Assembly: GCF_901212655.1 (NCBI RefSeq)
Contig: NZ_CAAKON010000005.1
Location: forward strand, 1-10,626
Source: Olsenella uli
GTDB taxonomy: Bacteria; Actinomycetota; Coriobacteriia; Coriobacteriales; Atopobiaceae
Reading direction: 5' to 3'
Length of the DNA stretch: 10,626 nt
In this document: piece by piece, positions 1-7,085 of the stretch
Layout of the letters: each line of letters opens with the position of its first letter
Numbering within the stretch: the first letter of the stretch is position 1
Notes under the pieces: generated by a model
What the model saw: the letters and a program-made list of their open reading frames with translations, nothing else
Told to the model about the DNA's origin: nothing
The model's database searches: none
Program-made: the position numbers and the translations under genes

Positions 1-8
1 TCAGGAAA

Positions 9-28
9 ATGAGCCGAAGTAGACGGCA
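9..28 (+). repeat. 20-base intergenic repeat, variant copy 1
   Basis: This is a diverged copy of the word ATGAGTCAAAGTAGACGGCA found three more times in the window. It differs by two transitions (TGAGCCG instead of TGAGTCA) and keeps the second half AAGTAGACGGCA exactly. A TGACTCG word follows at 44-50, farther away than in the right-edge copies. The first three bases of the window (TCA) could be the end of a preceding TGACTCA, so an array may extend to the left. The function is unknown. Confidence 0.75.
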
Positions 29-73
29 AGCCTGAAGCGGACCTGACTCGCGCCACCGCCGTTTGTTGGGAAA

Positions 74-93
74 ATGAGTCAAAGTAGACGGCA
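74..93 (+). repeat. 20-base intergenic repeat, copy 2
   Basis: This is an exact copy of ATGAGTCAAAGTAGACGGCA, preceded by GAAA as in other copies. Its last three bases (GCA) are also the first three bases of the perfect hairpin at 91-124, so the repeat and the probable mfd terminator overlap. Read in the direction of mfd transcription, the repeat supplies the moderately U-rich sequence after the hairpin. The function is unknown. Confidence 0.85.
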
Positions 94-124
94 GCCCGTG
101 AGTCAGAAGTGACTCACGGGCTGC
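91..124 (-). terminator. Perfect 15-bp hairpin, probable mfd terminator
   Basis: GCAGCCCGTGAGTCA (91-105) and its exact reverse complement (110-124) flank a four-base loop, GAAG. The hairpin lies 32 bases beyond the mfd stop codon. On the minus strand it is followed by CGTCTACTTTGACTCATTTT, which is only moderately U-rich, so this is an atypical Rho-independent terminator. On the plus strand it is followed by G/C-rich sequence, which favours minus-strand use. A second GC-rich inverted repeat (GCCCGG 134-139 with CCGGGC 149-154) lies between it and the stop codon. The inner arms are the TGAGTCA/TGACTCA word of the nearby repeats, so it may belong to that repeat family. Confidence 0.6.
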
Positions 125-156
125 GGGGCGCGCGCCCGGGCCGCCGCGCCGGGCGG

Positions 157-3100
157 CTACTCCTCCGGCTCGTCGTCGCCGCCGGCCTCCTCCAGGACGG
201 CGAGAGCAGCCATGACCAGGTCGTCCTTGCCGCTGCGGAAGGGGTAGGCCACCTTCTCCGTCTTGGGATACACGAGCCCGCCGCGCTCCTTGAGCTTGAG
301 TGTGAGGTCTCTGCCGCACTTGAGCCCCTGGAAGATGATGCGCCCGCTCGTGAGCGACACGCTTTGGACGCCCAGGCGCTGTGCGCGCACGCGAATCCGC
401 GCGCGGTCGAAGAGGTTCTTGGCCGCCCGTGGCATGGAGCCATAGCGTTCCTCGCACTCGCGCTCGAGCGCGTCGATCTCGGACAGGTCCACGGCGCCGG
501 CAAGCTTGCGGTAGGCAAGCACGCGACGGTCCACGTCGGGCAGGTACTCCTCGGCCAGGTAGAAGTCTGCCGGCAGGTTGATGGTGACCTCGCTCGCCGC
601 AAGCTCCTCGCCCACCTCGCCGCGCGCCTCGGCCACGGCCTCGCCCAGCATCTGCGTGAAGAGGTCGAATCCCACGCTGGAGAGGTTGCCGTGCTGCTCG
701 GCGCCCATGAGAGAGCCCGCGCCGCGAATCTCGAGGTCGCGCATGGCCACGCGCATGCCGCTTCCCAGATCCTGGTACTCGTTGATGGCCGTGAGACGCT
801 CGGTGGCTTCGGGCGTGAGCGGCTGCTCGCCCGGGAACATGAAGTAGGCGAAGGCCTGCACGCGGCCACGGCCCACGCGTCCCTTGAGCTGGTAGAGCTG
901 CGCCAGGCCCAGGCGCTGGGCGTCCTCGATGATGAGCGTGTTGGTGTGCGGGTTGTCGATGCCGCTCTCGATGATGGTGGTGGCCACCAGTACGTCTATC
1001 TCACCGCGCTGGAACTTCATCATCATGTCCTCGACCTGCTTGGCGCTCATCTTGCCGTGCGCCACGCCCACACGGGCCTCGGGTGCCGCCTCGTGCACGC
1101 GGGCCTCGGCCTCCTCGATGGTCTTCACGCGGTTGGAGACGTAGTAGACCTGACCCTTGCGCGCGAGCTCGTTGCGGATGGCGGCGCTCACGAGGTCCGG
1201 GTCGTACTCGCCCACCGTCACCTTGACGGGCAGGCGCCCCGGCGGCGGGGTCATGATCATCGACATGTCGCGCACGCCGCTCATGGCCATCTGCATGGTG
1301 CGCGGGATGGGCGTGGCCGAGAGGGTCAGCACGTCTACCTGCTCGCGCATGTTCTTGAGCTGCTCCTTGTGCTGCACGCCGAAGCGCTGCTCCTCGTCCA
1401 CGATGACGAGGCCCAGGTCATGCGGGTTCACGTCGGCCGAGAGCAGGCGGTGCGTGCCCACGAGCACGGAGACGCGGCCGTCGGCAAAGCCCGCGAGCGC
1501 CTGCTTCTGCTGCTTGGACGTGCGGAAGCGGCTGAGGACGTCCACCTCGAAGTCGAACGGGGCAAAGCGGTTGAAGAAGGTCTCGAAGTGCTGCTGCGCC
1601 AGAATCGTGGTGGGGCAGAGCACCATGACCTGCCGGCCCTCAGTCACGCACTTGAACGCGGCGCGCAGGGCCACCTCGGTCTTGCCAAAGCCCACGTCGC
1701 CGCAGAGCAGGCGGTCCATGGGCTTGGCTGTCTCCATGTCCGCCTTAATGTCGGCGATGGCACTGGCCTGGTCTGGGGTGAGCGGGTACGGGAACTCCGC
1801 CTCCATGTCTGCTTGCTCGGAGGTGTCGGGCGGAAAGGCATGGCCCGGTACGCTCGCGCGGCGGGTGTAGAGGTCCACGAGGTCAAAGGCCAAACGCTTG
1901 GCATTCTTGCGCGCCTTGCCCGTGGCACGACTCCAGTCTGCGGTGTTGAGGCGTGTGAGGCGCGGGCTCGAGCCGTCCGGGCCCACGTAGCGCGTGATGC
2001 GGTCCACCTGCTCGAGCGGCACGAAGAGCTTGTCGCCGCCGGCGTACTCCAGCAGGAAGTAGTCGCGCTCCTTGCCGCCCACCTCCTGGCGCACGATGTC
2101 CGCGAACAGCGCGATGCCGTGCGTAGCGTGGACCACGTAGTCACCGGGCTTGAACGGGAAGGTGATGGACGTGGGGTCAACGCGGCGCGCGCGGCGGTGC
2201 TTGGCCATGCGCACGGTAAGGTCGCCCACGGAGAGCACGGCCAGGTGCGCGCCAGGCACGATGACGCCGGCAGGCACGGGGGCGTCCGTGAACGTGACGC
2301 GACCGCGTGCGAGCGGCTCGGCGGAGCTGTTGGCCATGGGGTCCGCGAGCGGCACGCGGTTCTCGGCCGCGCTCGCGAGGGCCTCCTCGAACGGCACGGA
2401 CTCGTCGCCAAAGTTGAGCTCCAGCTGCTCGCGCGCCTGACGGTCCGGCACGGCAAAGAGCACCGTCATGTGGTCGTTGAGCATCTGGCGCACGCGGCCC
2501 AGCATGCGCACGTCGGAGCCAGCGATGCCGGGCTGGCGCACGGGCAGCTCCGCGGTGACCTGCGTGCCGGCGCGCAGCATGCTCGCGAAGGAGAGGCGCT
2601 GCTGGCGGCCAAAGTCCATGTCACGCGGGGCGGTGAAAAGGCCGTCGGTGGTCTCGCCGGCGTTGCGGGCGAGCTGCGTAAGGTCGTCGAAGGCGCGGGC
2701 GCAGTCGTCAAAGAGGGCGCGCGGCTCGGCGAAGCACATGAGGGTGTCCGCGCCAATGTGCTCGAGCGGGCTGGCCGTCTTGCCGTAGAGCGCCGGCAGG
2801 TACTTGTCGAGCGAGGGCTCGGGGCTACGTGCCGCAATGAGCTCGAGGTCGGCGGCGAGCTTGGTGTCGTTCTGCGCAGGCGTCCAGAGGGCCTTGCGCG
2901 CGTGGGTCACCGTCTCGTCCGTGAGAGCGAGCTCGCGGCAGGGGCGCACGGTCACGGAGCGCAGGTCGCCGATGGTCTGACCGGTGGCGGCCACCATGCG
3001 GCGCACGCGGTCCACCTCGTCGCCAAAGAACTCAACGCGCACCGGGCTGGAGGCCTGCGCGGGATAGATGTCCACCGCGTCTCCGTGGATGTGGAAGGTA

Positions 3101-3615
3101 CCGGGGCCGTCGAGCTCGCCCAGGTCTGCATAGCCCAGACCCACGAGCAGCGGGCCCACGTCCTCGAAGGGGACTTCGTCGCCCACGGCAAAGGTCGAGC
3201 TCTGCCAATAGCCCGACCCCGCGGGCGGCACGCGGCGCAGCAGCGAGCGGGCACTCGCGACCACCACGCAGGACTCGCCTGCGGCCAGCCGACCAATGGC
3301 CTCGCAGCGCGCGCCCACGATGGCGTCATCCGGCGCGTCTGACTTCCAGGGCATGTCCGGGCGCTCGGGATAGCGGCAGACCACGTCCATGCCAAGCCAG
3401 GCCTCGAGGGCCTTGGCGGCGCGGTCCGCCGCCTCCTCGCCGGAGACCACGAACAGGCAGGGCCTGGGGTCCGAGGCCCAAACGCTCGCGAGGACGAGGG
3501 GCCGTGCGCTTTGGGAGACCGCGAGCGTGGTGTCCTTGCCGACGCGAAGCTCGCGCAAGGCGGGCTCGAGCTCAGGCGCAAGCAGCAGCTGTCGGGAGAC
3601 GCGGTTGATGAGCAT
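157..3615 (-). CDS. mfd: Transcription-repair coupling factor Mfd
   Basis: A cytoplasmic ATP-driven DNA translocase. In the known family it pushes RNA polymerase stalled at DNA lesions off the template and recruits UvrA for nucleotide excision repair. The protein has 1152 residues, close to the usual family length (about 1150). In order it shows a UvrB-like N-terminal part with the HGDAVDIYP segment; an RNA-polymerase interaction domain at about 483-546 (KPGDYVVHATHGIALF); Walker A GDVGFGKT at 639-646; DEEQRF at 740-745; SATPIPRTMQMAMSG; IIESGIDNPHTNTLIIEDAQ; QLKGRVGR; the RecG-type translocation motif with DLEIRGAGSLMGAEQHG near 957; and a C-terminal domain ending in an acidic tail. ATG at 3613-3615 is chosen because it follows GAGAAAGG with a nine-base spacer and starts the family-like MLINRVSRQLL. 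The frame stays open to 3885, but the extra residues look like non-coding translation. It appears monocistronic in this window. Confidence 0.97.
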   Translation of the reverse strand: MLINRVSRQLLLAPELEPALRELRVGKDTTLAVSQSARPLVLASVWASDPRPCLFVVSGEEAADRAAKALEAWLGMDVVCRYPERPDMPWKSDAPDDAIVGARCEAIGRLAAGESCVVVASARSLLRRVPPAGSGYWQSSTFAVGDEVPFEDVGPLLVGLGYADLGELDGPGTFHIHGDAVDIYPAQASSPVRVEFFGDEVDRVRRMVAATGQTIGDLRSVTVRPCRELALTDETVTHARKALWTPAQNDTKLAADLELIAARSPEPSLDKYLPALYGKTASPLEHIGADTLMCFAEPRALFDDCARAFDDLTQLARNAGETTDGLFTAPRDMDFGRQQRLSFASMLRAGTQVTAELPVRQPGIAGSDVRMLGRVRQMLNDHMTVLFAVPDRQAREQLELNFGDESVPFEEALASAAENRVPLADPMANSSAEPLARGRVTFTDAPVPAGVIVPGAHLAVLSVGDLTVRMAKHRRARRVDPTSITFPFKPGDYVVHATHGIALFADIVRQEVGGKERDYFLLEYAGGDKLFVPLEQVDRITRYVGPDGSSPRLTRLNTADWSRATGKARKNAKRLAFDLVDLYTRRASVPGHAFPPDTSEQADMEAEFPYPLTPDQASAIADIKADMETAKPMDRLLCGDVGFGKTEVALRAAFKCVTEGRQVMVLCPTTILAQQHFETFFNRFAPFDFEVDVLSRFRTSKQQKQALAGFADGRVSVLVGTHRLLSADVNPHDLGLVIVDEEQRFGVQHKEQLKNMREQVDVLTLSATPIPRTMQMAMSGVRDMSMIMTPPPGRLPVKVTVGEYDPDLVSAAIRNELARKGQVYYVSNRVKTIEEAEARVHEAAPEARVGVAHGKMSAKQVEDMMMKFQRGEIDVLVATTIIESGIDNPHTNTLIIEDAQRLGLAQLYQLKGRVGRGRVQAFAYFMFPGEQPLTPEATERLTAINEYQDLGSGMRVAMRDLEIRGAGSLMGAEQHGNLSSVGFDLFTQMLGEAVAEARGEVGEELAASEVTINLPADFYLAEEYLPDVDRRVLAYRKLAGAVDLSEIDALERECEERYGSMPRAAKNLFDRARIRVRAQRLGVQSVSLTSGRIIFQGLKCGRDLTLKLKERGGLVYPKTEKVAYPFRSGKDDLVMAALAVLEEAGGDDEPEE

Positions 3616-3631
3616 GGGAGACGGCCTTTCT

Positions 3632-3673
3632 CGGGTGGCGCATGCGACGCCGCGCACGCGGGTAGCGCACGCG
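3632..3673. repeat. Short direct repeat in the mfd leader
   Basis: CGGGTGGCGCATGCG (3632-3646) and CGGGTAGCGCACGCG (3659-3673) match at 13 of 15 positions and start 27 bases apart. They lie directly upstream of the mfd ribosome binding site, inside the predicted 5' untranslated region. They could be an operator or RNA element, or simple local duplication in GC-rich DNA. Confidence 0.45.
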
Positions 3674-3703
3674 GCTGGCGCGCGCCTCATGAGCACGACA
3701 AAC

Positions 3704-3730
3704 CACCGGCCTCGCAATGCAAAGCCGGTG
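3704..3730 (-). promoter_or_regulatory. Hairpin in the probable mfd 5' leader
   Basis: CACCGGC (3704-3710) and GCCGGTG (3724-3730) form a 7-bp inverted repeat with a 13-base loop. It begins shortly after the predicted transcription start of mfd. On the minus strand it is followed by GTTTGTCG, a poor U-tract, so an attenuator is possible but weakly supported. Confidence 0.35.
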
Positions 3731-3753
3731 CAGTACACGTGCCTGTGCGCCAC

Positions 3754-3759
3754 ATTGTA
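3754..3759 (-). promoter_or_regulatory. Probable -10 element for mfd
   Basis: On the minus strand this reads TACAAT, one base from the sigma-70/sigma-A consensus TATAAT, in otherwise very GC-rich DNA. No good -35 lies at 17 bases; the best is TTCAGC at about 19 bases, which matches poorly. A start near 3747 would give a leader of about 130 bases before the mfd start codon. Confidence 0.45.
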
Positions 3760-3869
3760 GCGATGGCAACAGCTCGACGCTGAACCCAGGTGGCGCTGAT
3801 GAGGAGAACATCGAGCGCGTCGCCGCGCGCCACGAGGGGCAGGCGGCCGGCCTGGAGCGGGATGTCTCA

Positions 3870-4030
3870 GGTGTCCTTTGTTCAATTTTTACGACTGTGT
3901 AGCGACTTTGGCAGGCCCCCGAAATAGGTACTTTCCAAAGCCGCAGGTAAACGCATCGCGCTTTTGACCCGATACTCGGCCGACCCCGCAAACCCACTTC
4001 ACACTCGAAAAAAATATACAAGGGAAAGGC
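3870..4030. other. AT-richer island in GC-rich DNA
   Basis: Here the base composition drops clearly compared with both sides. The island contains GTTCAATTTTTACG near 3880-3893, an inverted repeat CTTTGG (3906-3911) / CCAAAG (3935-3940), and a run of seven A followed by TATACA at 4008-4020. TATACA on the plus strand and TATATT on the minus strand could act as -10 elements, but I find no fitting -35. Such a composition shift is expected of promoters, RNA genes or acquired DNA. Confidence 0.45.
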
Positions 4031-4127
4031 GTGCCGCGGGCGATTGCGACATGAGCGGGGCCTGCCGCCCGTCTGCACACACGCCCGCAAGAAAGCGGAA
4101 GCCCGACAGCCCCCGCCTGCGAGGATC

Positions 4128-4164
4128 CTGCCGGCGATACGCCCGTTGTATTCGATTCCGGCAG
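4128..4164. repeat. Long interrupted inverted repeat
   Basis: CTGCCGG (4128-4134) pairs with CCGGCAG (4158-4164). Inside, CGATAC and GTATTCG can extend the stem with small bulges, leaving a loop of about seven bases. No U-tract follows on either strand, so it is not a typical terminator. It could be part of a structured RNA or a binding site. Confidence 0.4.
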
Positions 4165-4210
4165 CGACGGCCCCCGCGCGCGGGTCCTGCAACCATGTGG
4201 GAGCCTCGCC

Positions 4211-4234
4211 GTCAAAAACTGGGGCGAGGCCCCA
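4211..4234 (-). terminator. Orphan minus-strand terminator-like hairpin
   Basis: On the minus strand TGGGGC-CTC-GCCCCA (4234 down to 4220) is a perfect 6-bp stem with a three-base loop, followed at once by GTTTTTGAC, the layout of a Rho-independent terminator. No gene lies upstream on the minus strand within the window except the antisense side of the helicase start. It may end an unseen short transcript or antisense transcription. An alternative 8-bp pairing, GCCTCGCC (4203-4210) with GGCGAGGC (4223-4230), would compete with the terminator stem. Confidence 0.5.
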
Positions 4235-4272
4235 AAACGAAGGCGTGAAGATGTTTACCCCAGGCGGGGTGC

Positions 4273-4343
4273 CGGAGCCGCGCCAGGGCCGCCCGGGATG
4301 CCTCGCGCCCCGGCGCCTGCGTCGGAGCCCGCCAGGGCCGCCC
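4273..4343. repeat. Direct repeat of about 21 bases, 50 bases apart
   Basis: The segments 4273-4294 and 4323-4343 are identical except for one extra G in the first (CGGAGCC, then CGCCAGGGCCGCCC). A weaker third similarity follows near 4366. The repeat lies in the gene-poor stretch upstream of the helicase and has no recognised role. Confidence 0.6.
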
Positions 4344-4471
4344 CGCGCCCCAGTGCCCGTGCCGGCACCGCACCAGAGCCGCTCGACGCGCAAGCGCCTA
4401 CGCTCCACCCCAGCGCGTCCCAAACACGCGATATGCTTCAGGCACACGTAGCCGCAGGGACGCGTGCGGCG

Positions 4472-4523
4472 CCGGATCACACGCAGCCGCCGGGATATGT
4501 GTGGCACCGGACCACACGTGGTC
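4472..4523. promoter_or_regulatory. Repeated word and inverted repeats upstream of the helicase
   Basis: CCGGATCACACG (4472-4483) and CCGGACCACACG (4507-4518) differ by one base and start 35 bases apart. The second copy is embedded in inverted repeats: GTGTGG (4499-4504) with CCACAC (4512-4517), and GACCA (4510-4514) with TGGTC (4519-4523). They lie 46 to 97 bases before the helicase start codon, so a repressor or activator site is possible. No clear -10/-35 pair was found here. Confidence 0.3.
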
Positions 4524-4568
4524 GGCAGGGCAGGCGCTGCCGCCGGGGGCGCGGCACAGGGGAGGAAT

Positions 4569-7085
4569 ATGGGCGTCTTTGATAGGTATGCACCGTTCGT
4601 GCAGGACTTCATCTACAGCCACGACTGGGAGAACCTCCGCGGCATCCAGGTGGCGGCCGCCGAGGCCATCTTCGATACGGACGACAACGTGCTACTCACC
4701 GCCTCCACCGCCTCGGGCAAGACGGAGGCGGCCTTCTTCCCCATCCTCTCGCTGTTTGACGAGGACCCGCCCGCGAGCATCGGCGCCATCTACATCGGCC
4801 CGCTCAAGGCCCTCATCAACGACCAGTTCCTGCGCCTCAACGACCTCTGCGAGGAGGCCGAGATTCCAGTCTGGCACTGGCACGGCGACGTGTCGGCCTC
4901 CCACAAGGCCAAGATGCTCAAGCACCCCGGCGGCATCCTGCAGATAACGCCGGAGTCGCTCGAGGCGCTGCTGCTCCACAAGCACTCCGCCATCTCCCGC
5001 CTCTTCTGTGACCTGCGGTTTGTTGTCATCGACGAGGTTCATTCGCTGCTGCGGGGAGACCGCGGTGGCCAAACCCTCTGCCTCATCGAGCGCCTGGGCC
5101 GCATGGCCGGCGTGAACCCGCGCCGCATCGGACTGTCCGCCACCATCGGCGACCCGGACGCCGTGGGCGCCTACCTGTCTGCGGGAACGGGCAGGGGCTG
5201 GGTGGTGCCGCGCGTGGAGGAGCCGCCCCGCACGTGGCGACTCTCGATGGAGCACTTCTACATGACGGGACCGCAGGCGGGCACCGACGTTGAGGCCGCG
5301 CTCCGATCGCTTCGCGAGGCTGACGCGTTTCGACGGGCGCAGGAGGAGCGAGAGAAATCGCAGGGCGAGTCGGGCGCGGCGGAAGCGGACGGCGGGCATT
5401 CGCGCGCCGCAGCGAGTGCCGCGTCGGCGAGCGGCATTACGGCAGGCGCCGCGGATTCTGCCCAGGCGACCCCGGGCGCTGACGCGCTCGAGCCCGACGA
5501 GGTCCACGACCCGGGCGAGGACGCGCCCCTGCCCCCGCTCGCCGACGCCACGGACACGGCGCCCCGCGAGGCAGACCCGGGACTCGGCTACGTCTTCGAG
5601 CACACGCGCGGCAAGAAGTGCCTCGTCTTCGCCAACTCACGCGAGGACGCGGAGGCCGTCTGCACAGAACTCCGCCGCTACTGCGAGGTGCGCCACGAGC
5701 CGGACCGCTTCCTCATCCACCACGGCAACCTCTCGAGCTCCATCCGCGAGAGCGCCGAGGACGCCATGCGCGACGAGAGCCGCCAGCTCACCACCGTCAC
5801 CACGGCCACGCTTGAGCTGGGCATCGACATCGGCCGCCTCGAGCGCGCCTTCCAGCTGGACGCCCCCTTTACCGTGAGCGCCTTTCTGCAGCGTATGGGC
5901 CGTACCGGCCGCAGGAGCCAGCCGCCCGAGATGTGGTTCGTCATGCGCGAGGAGCAGCCGGAGGCCAGGGCCCTGCTCCCCGAGACAATCCCCTGGAAGC
6001 TGCTCCAGGGCATCGCCCTCGTCCAGCTCTACCGCGAGGAGCGCTGGGTGGAGCCGCCGCGCCTGGACCGCCTCCCCTACAGTCTGCTCTACCACCAGAC
6101 CGTGGCCACCCTCGCCAGCGAGGGCGAGCTCAGGCCCGCCGAGTTGGCGCGGCGCGTGCTCAACCTCACGGTCTTTCACCGAGTGTCTGCGGACGACTAT
6201 CGCGCGCTGCTGCGCCATCTCATCGAGATCGGGCACATCGAACAGACTGAGACCGGCGGGCTCATCGTGGGGCTCGCCGGCGAGCGCGTCTGCAACTCGT
6301 TCAAGTTCTACGCCGTCTTCCAGGAGAACGAGGAATACACCGTGCGGAGCGACTCGGCCGAGCTGGGCACCATCGTGCAGCCGCCGCCTCCCGGGGAGAA
6401 GGTCGCCATCGCCGGCGCCACGTGGATCGTGGAGGAGGTTGACCATAAGCGCCACCTCGTCTACGCCACGCAGGTGAAAGGGCGGGTGCCCGCCTACTTT
6501 GGCGAGTGCCCGGGAGACGTCCACACTCACGTCCTCGAGCGCATGCGCCGCGTGCTCGAAGAGCGCTGCGGCTACCCCTACCTCATGCGCAACGCCACCG
6601 GCAGGCTCGCCCTGGCCCGGCGCGCGGCAACGGGAGCGCGCATGGACGTGAGCCCGCTCGTGAACCTTGGCGAGGACACCTGGTGCCTCTTTCCCTGGCT
6701 GGGAAGCTACGCCTTCCTGGCGCTGGAGCGCCTGCTCAAGATCAAGTGCGCCAAGCAGCTGGGCATCAAGGGGCTGGACTCCTCGCGCCCCTACTTCATC
6801 CAGTTCCGGATGGCGGCGGGGCCGCGCGAGTTCTTTGCCACCGTCTGCCGCGAGGCCATGGCGGGCTTTGACCCCATCGAGCTTCTGTACCCAGACGAGC
6901 TACCGGTATTTGAGAAGTACGACGAGTTTGTGCCGCGCGAACTGGTGCGCAAGGGCTTTGCCGAGGGCGTGCTGGACGTGGCGGGACTGCGCGCGCGGGC
7001 GCTTGAGTGGCAGGAGCTTGCGGGTGCGCCCGAGCTGCCGGGTACGACGGGATTGCCGCCGGTGGAGCCGTCCGCGATTGAGTAG
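4569..7085 (+). CDS. Lhr-like DEAD/DEAH-box helicase
   Basis: A probable ATP-dependent DNA or RNA helicase of superfamily 2 with the core layout of the Lhr family (COG1201 type); bacterial Lhr proteins are DNA helicases linked to repair. The protein has 838 residues. It shows Walker A TASGKT with Lys51, the block YIGPLKALINDQF, DEVH at 155-158, SAT at 190-192, HHGNLSSSIRESAE, ATLELGIDIG, and the arginine-finger motif QRMGRTGRR at 441-449. After the second RecA domain come a winged-helix-like part and a beta-barrel-like part (GEKVAIAGATWIVEEVDHKR). Residues of about 258-338 form an Ala/Glu/Asp/Pro-rich insertion between the two RecA domains. ATG 4569-4571 is chosen because GGGGAGGA lies just upstream; an upstream in-frame start at 4464 adds only low-complexity residues. 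It lacks the long C-terminal half of E. coli Lhr. Its cellular role is not known. Confidence 0.92.
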   Translation: MGVFDRYAPFVQDFIYSHDWENLRGIQVAAAEAIFDTDDNVLLTASTASGKTEAAFFPILSLFDEDPPASIGAIYIGPLKALINDQFLRLNDLCEEAEIPVWHWHGDVSASHKAKMLKHPGGILQITPESLEALLLHKHSAISRLFCDLRFVVIDEVHSLLRGDRGGQTLCLIERLGRMAGVNPRRIGLSATIGDPDAVGAYLSAGTGRGWVVPRVEEPPRTWRLSMEHFYMTGPQAGTDVEAALRSLREADAFRRAQEEREKSQGESGAAEADGGHSRAAASAASASGITAGAADSAQATPGADALEPDEVHDPGEDAPLPPLADATDTAPREADPGLGYVFEHTRGKKCLVFANSREDAEAVCTELRRYCEVRHEPDRFLIHHGNLSSSIRESAEDAMRDESRQLTTVTTATLELGIDIGRLERAFQLDAPFTVSAFLQRMGRTGRRSQPPEMWFVMREEQPEARALLPETIPWKLLQGIALVQLYREERWVEPPRLDRLPYSLLYHQTVATLASEGELRPAELARRVLNLTVFHRVSADDYRALLRHLIEIGHIEQTETGGLIVGLAGERVCNSFKFYAVFQENEEYTVRSDSAELGTIVQPPPPGEKVAIAGATWIVEEVDHKRHLVYATQVKGRVPAYFGECPGDVHTHVLERMRRVLEERCGYPYLMRNATGRLALARRAATGARMDVSPLVNLGEDTWCLFPWLGSYAFLALERLLKIKCAKQLGIKGLDSSRPYFIQFRMAAGPREFFATVCREAMAGFDPIELLYPDELPVFEKYDEFVPRELVRKGFAEGVLDVAGLRARALEWQELAGAPELPGTTGLPPVEPSAIE

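Larger units (their letters stand above)
3616..4568. other. Long divergent intergenic region between mfd and the helicase
   Basis: This stretch of about 950 bases has no convincing protein gene. Reading frames cross it on both strands, but their translations are Arg/Pro/Ala-rich and lack domain-like order. It contains the mfd leader and probable promoter, an AT-richer island at about 3870-4030, a long inverted repeat at 4128-4164, an orphan minus-strand terminator near 4211-4234, a duplicated G/C-rich segment at 4273-4343 and a repeated CCGGAYCACACG word before the helicase. It is much longer than a simple divergent promoter needs. It could hold a small RNA, remnants of a lost gene or a repetitive element. 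I recognise none of these. Confidence 0.6.

Noticed and set aside
109..3342. Very long open frame on the plus strand antisense to mfd
   Set aside because: Its His/Leu/Val/Ala-rich translation has no domain order and is the expected shadow of a GC-rich gene; Mfd on the other strand has all its family motifs.
3616..3885. N-terminal extension of Mfd from an upstream ATG
   Set aside because: The extra 90 residues look like translated leader; the ATG at 3615 has a ribosome binding site and a family-like N-terminus, and the predicted promoter lies inside the extension.
4044..4451. Small plus-strand gene in the gap (135 residues)
   Set aside because: Pro/Arg/Ala-rich composition, no good ribosome binding site and overlap with inverted and direct repeats; no evidence of a protein.
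3572..4612. 346-residue minus-strand frame spanning the mfd-helicase gap
   Set aside because: It overlaps the starts of two well-supported genes, is Arg/Pro/Gly-rich and contains no recognisable domain. Part of the sequence may be non-coding repeat.
4569..7085. MrfA/YprA-type or DrmA-type helicase
   Set aside because: I see no DUF1998-like zinc-binding C-terminus; the winged-helix and barrel-like parts after the motor fit the Lhr core better.
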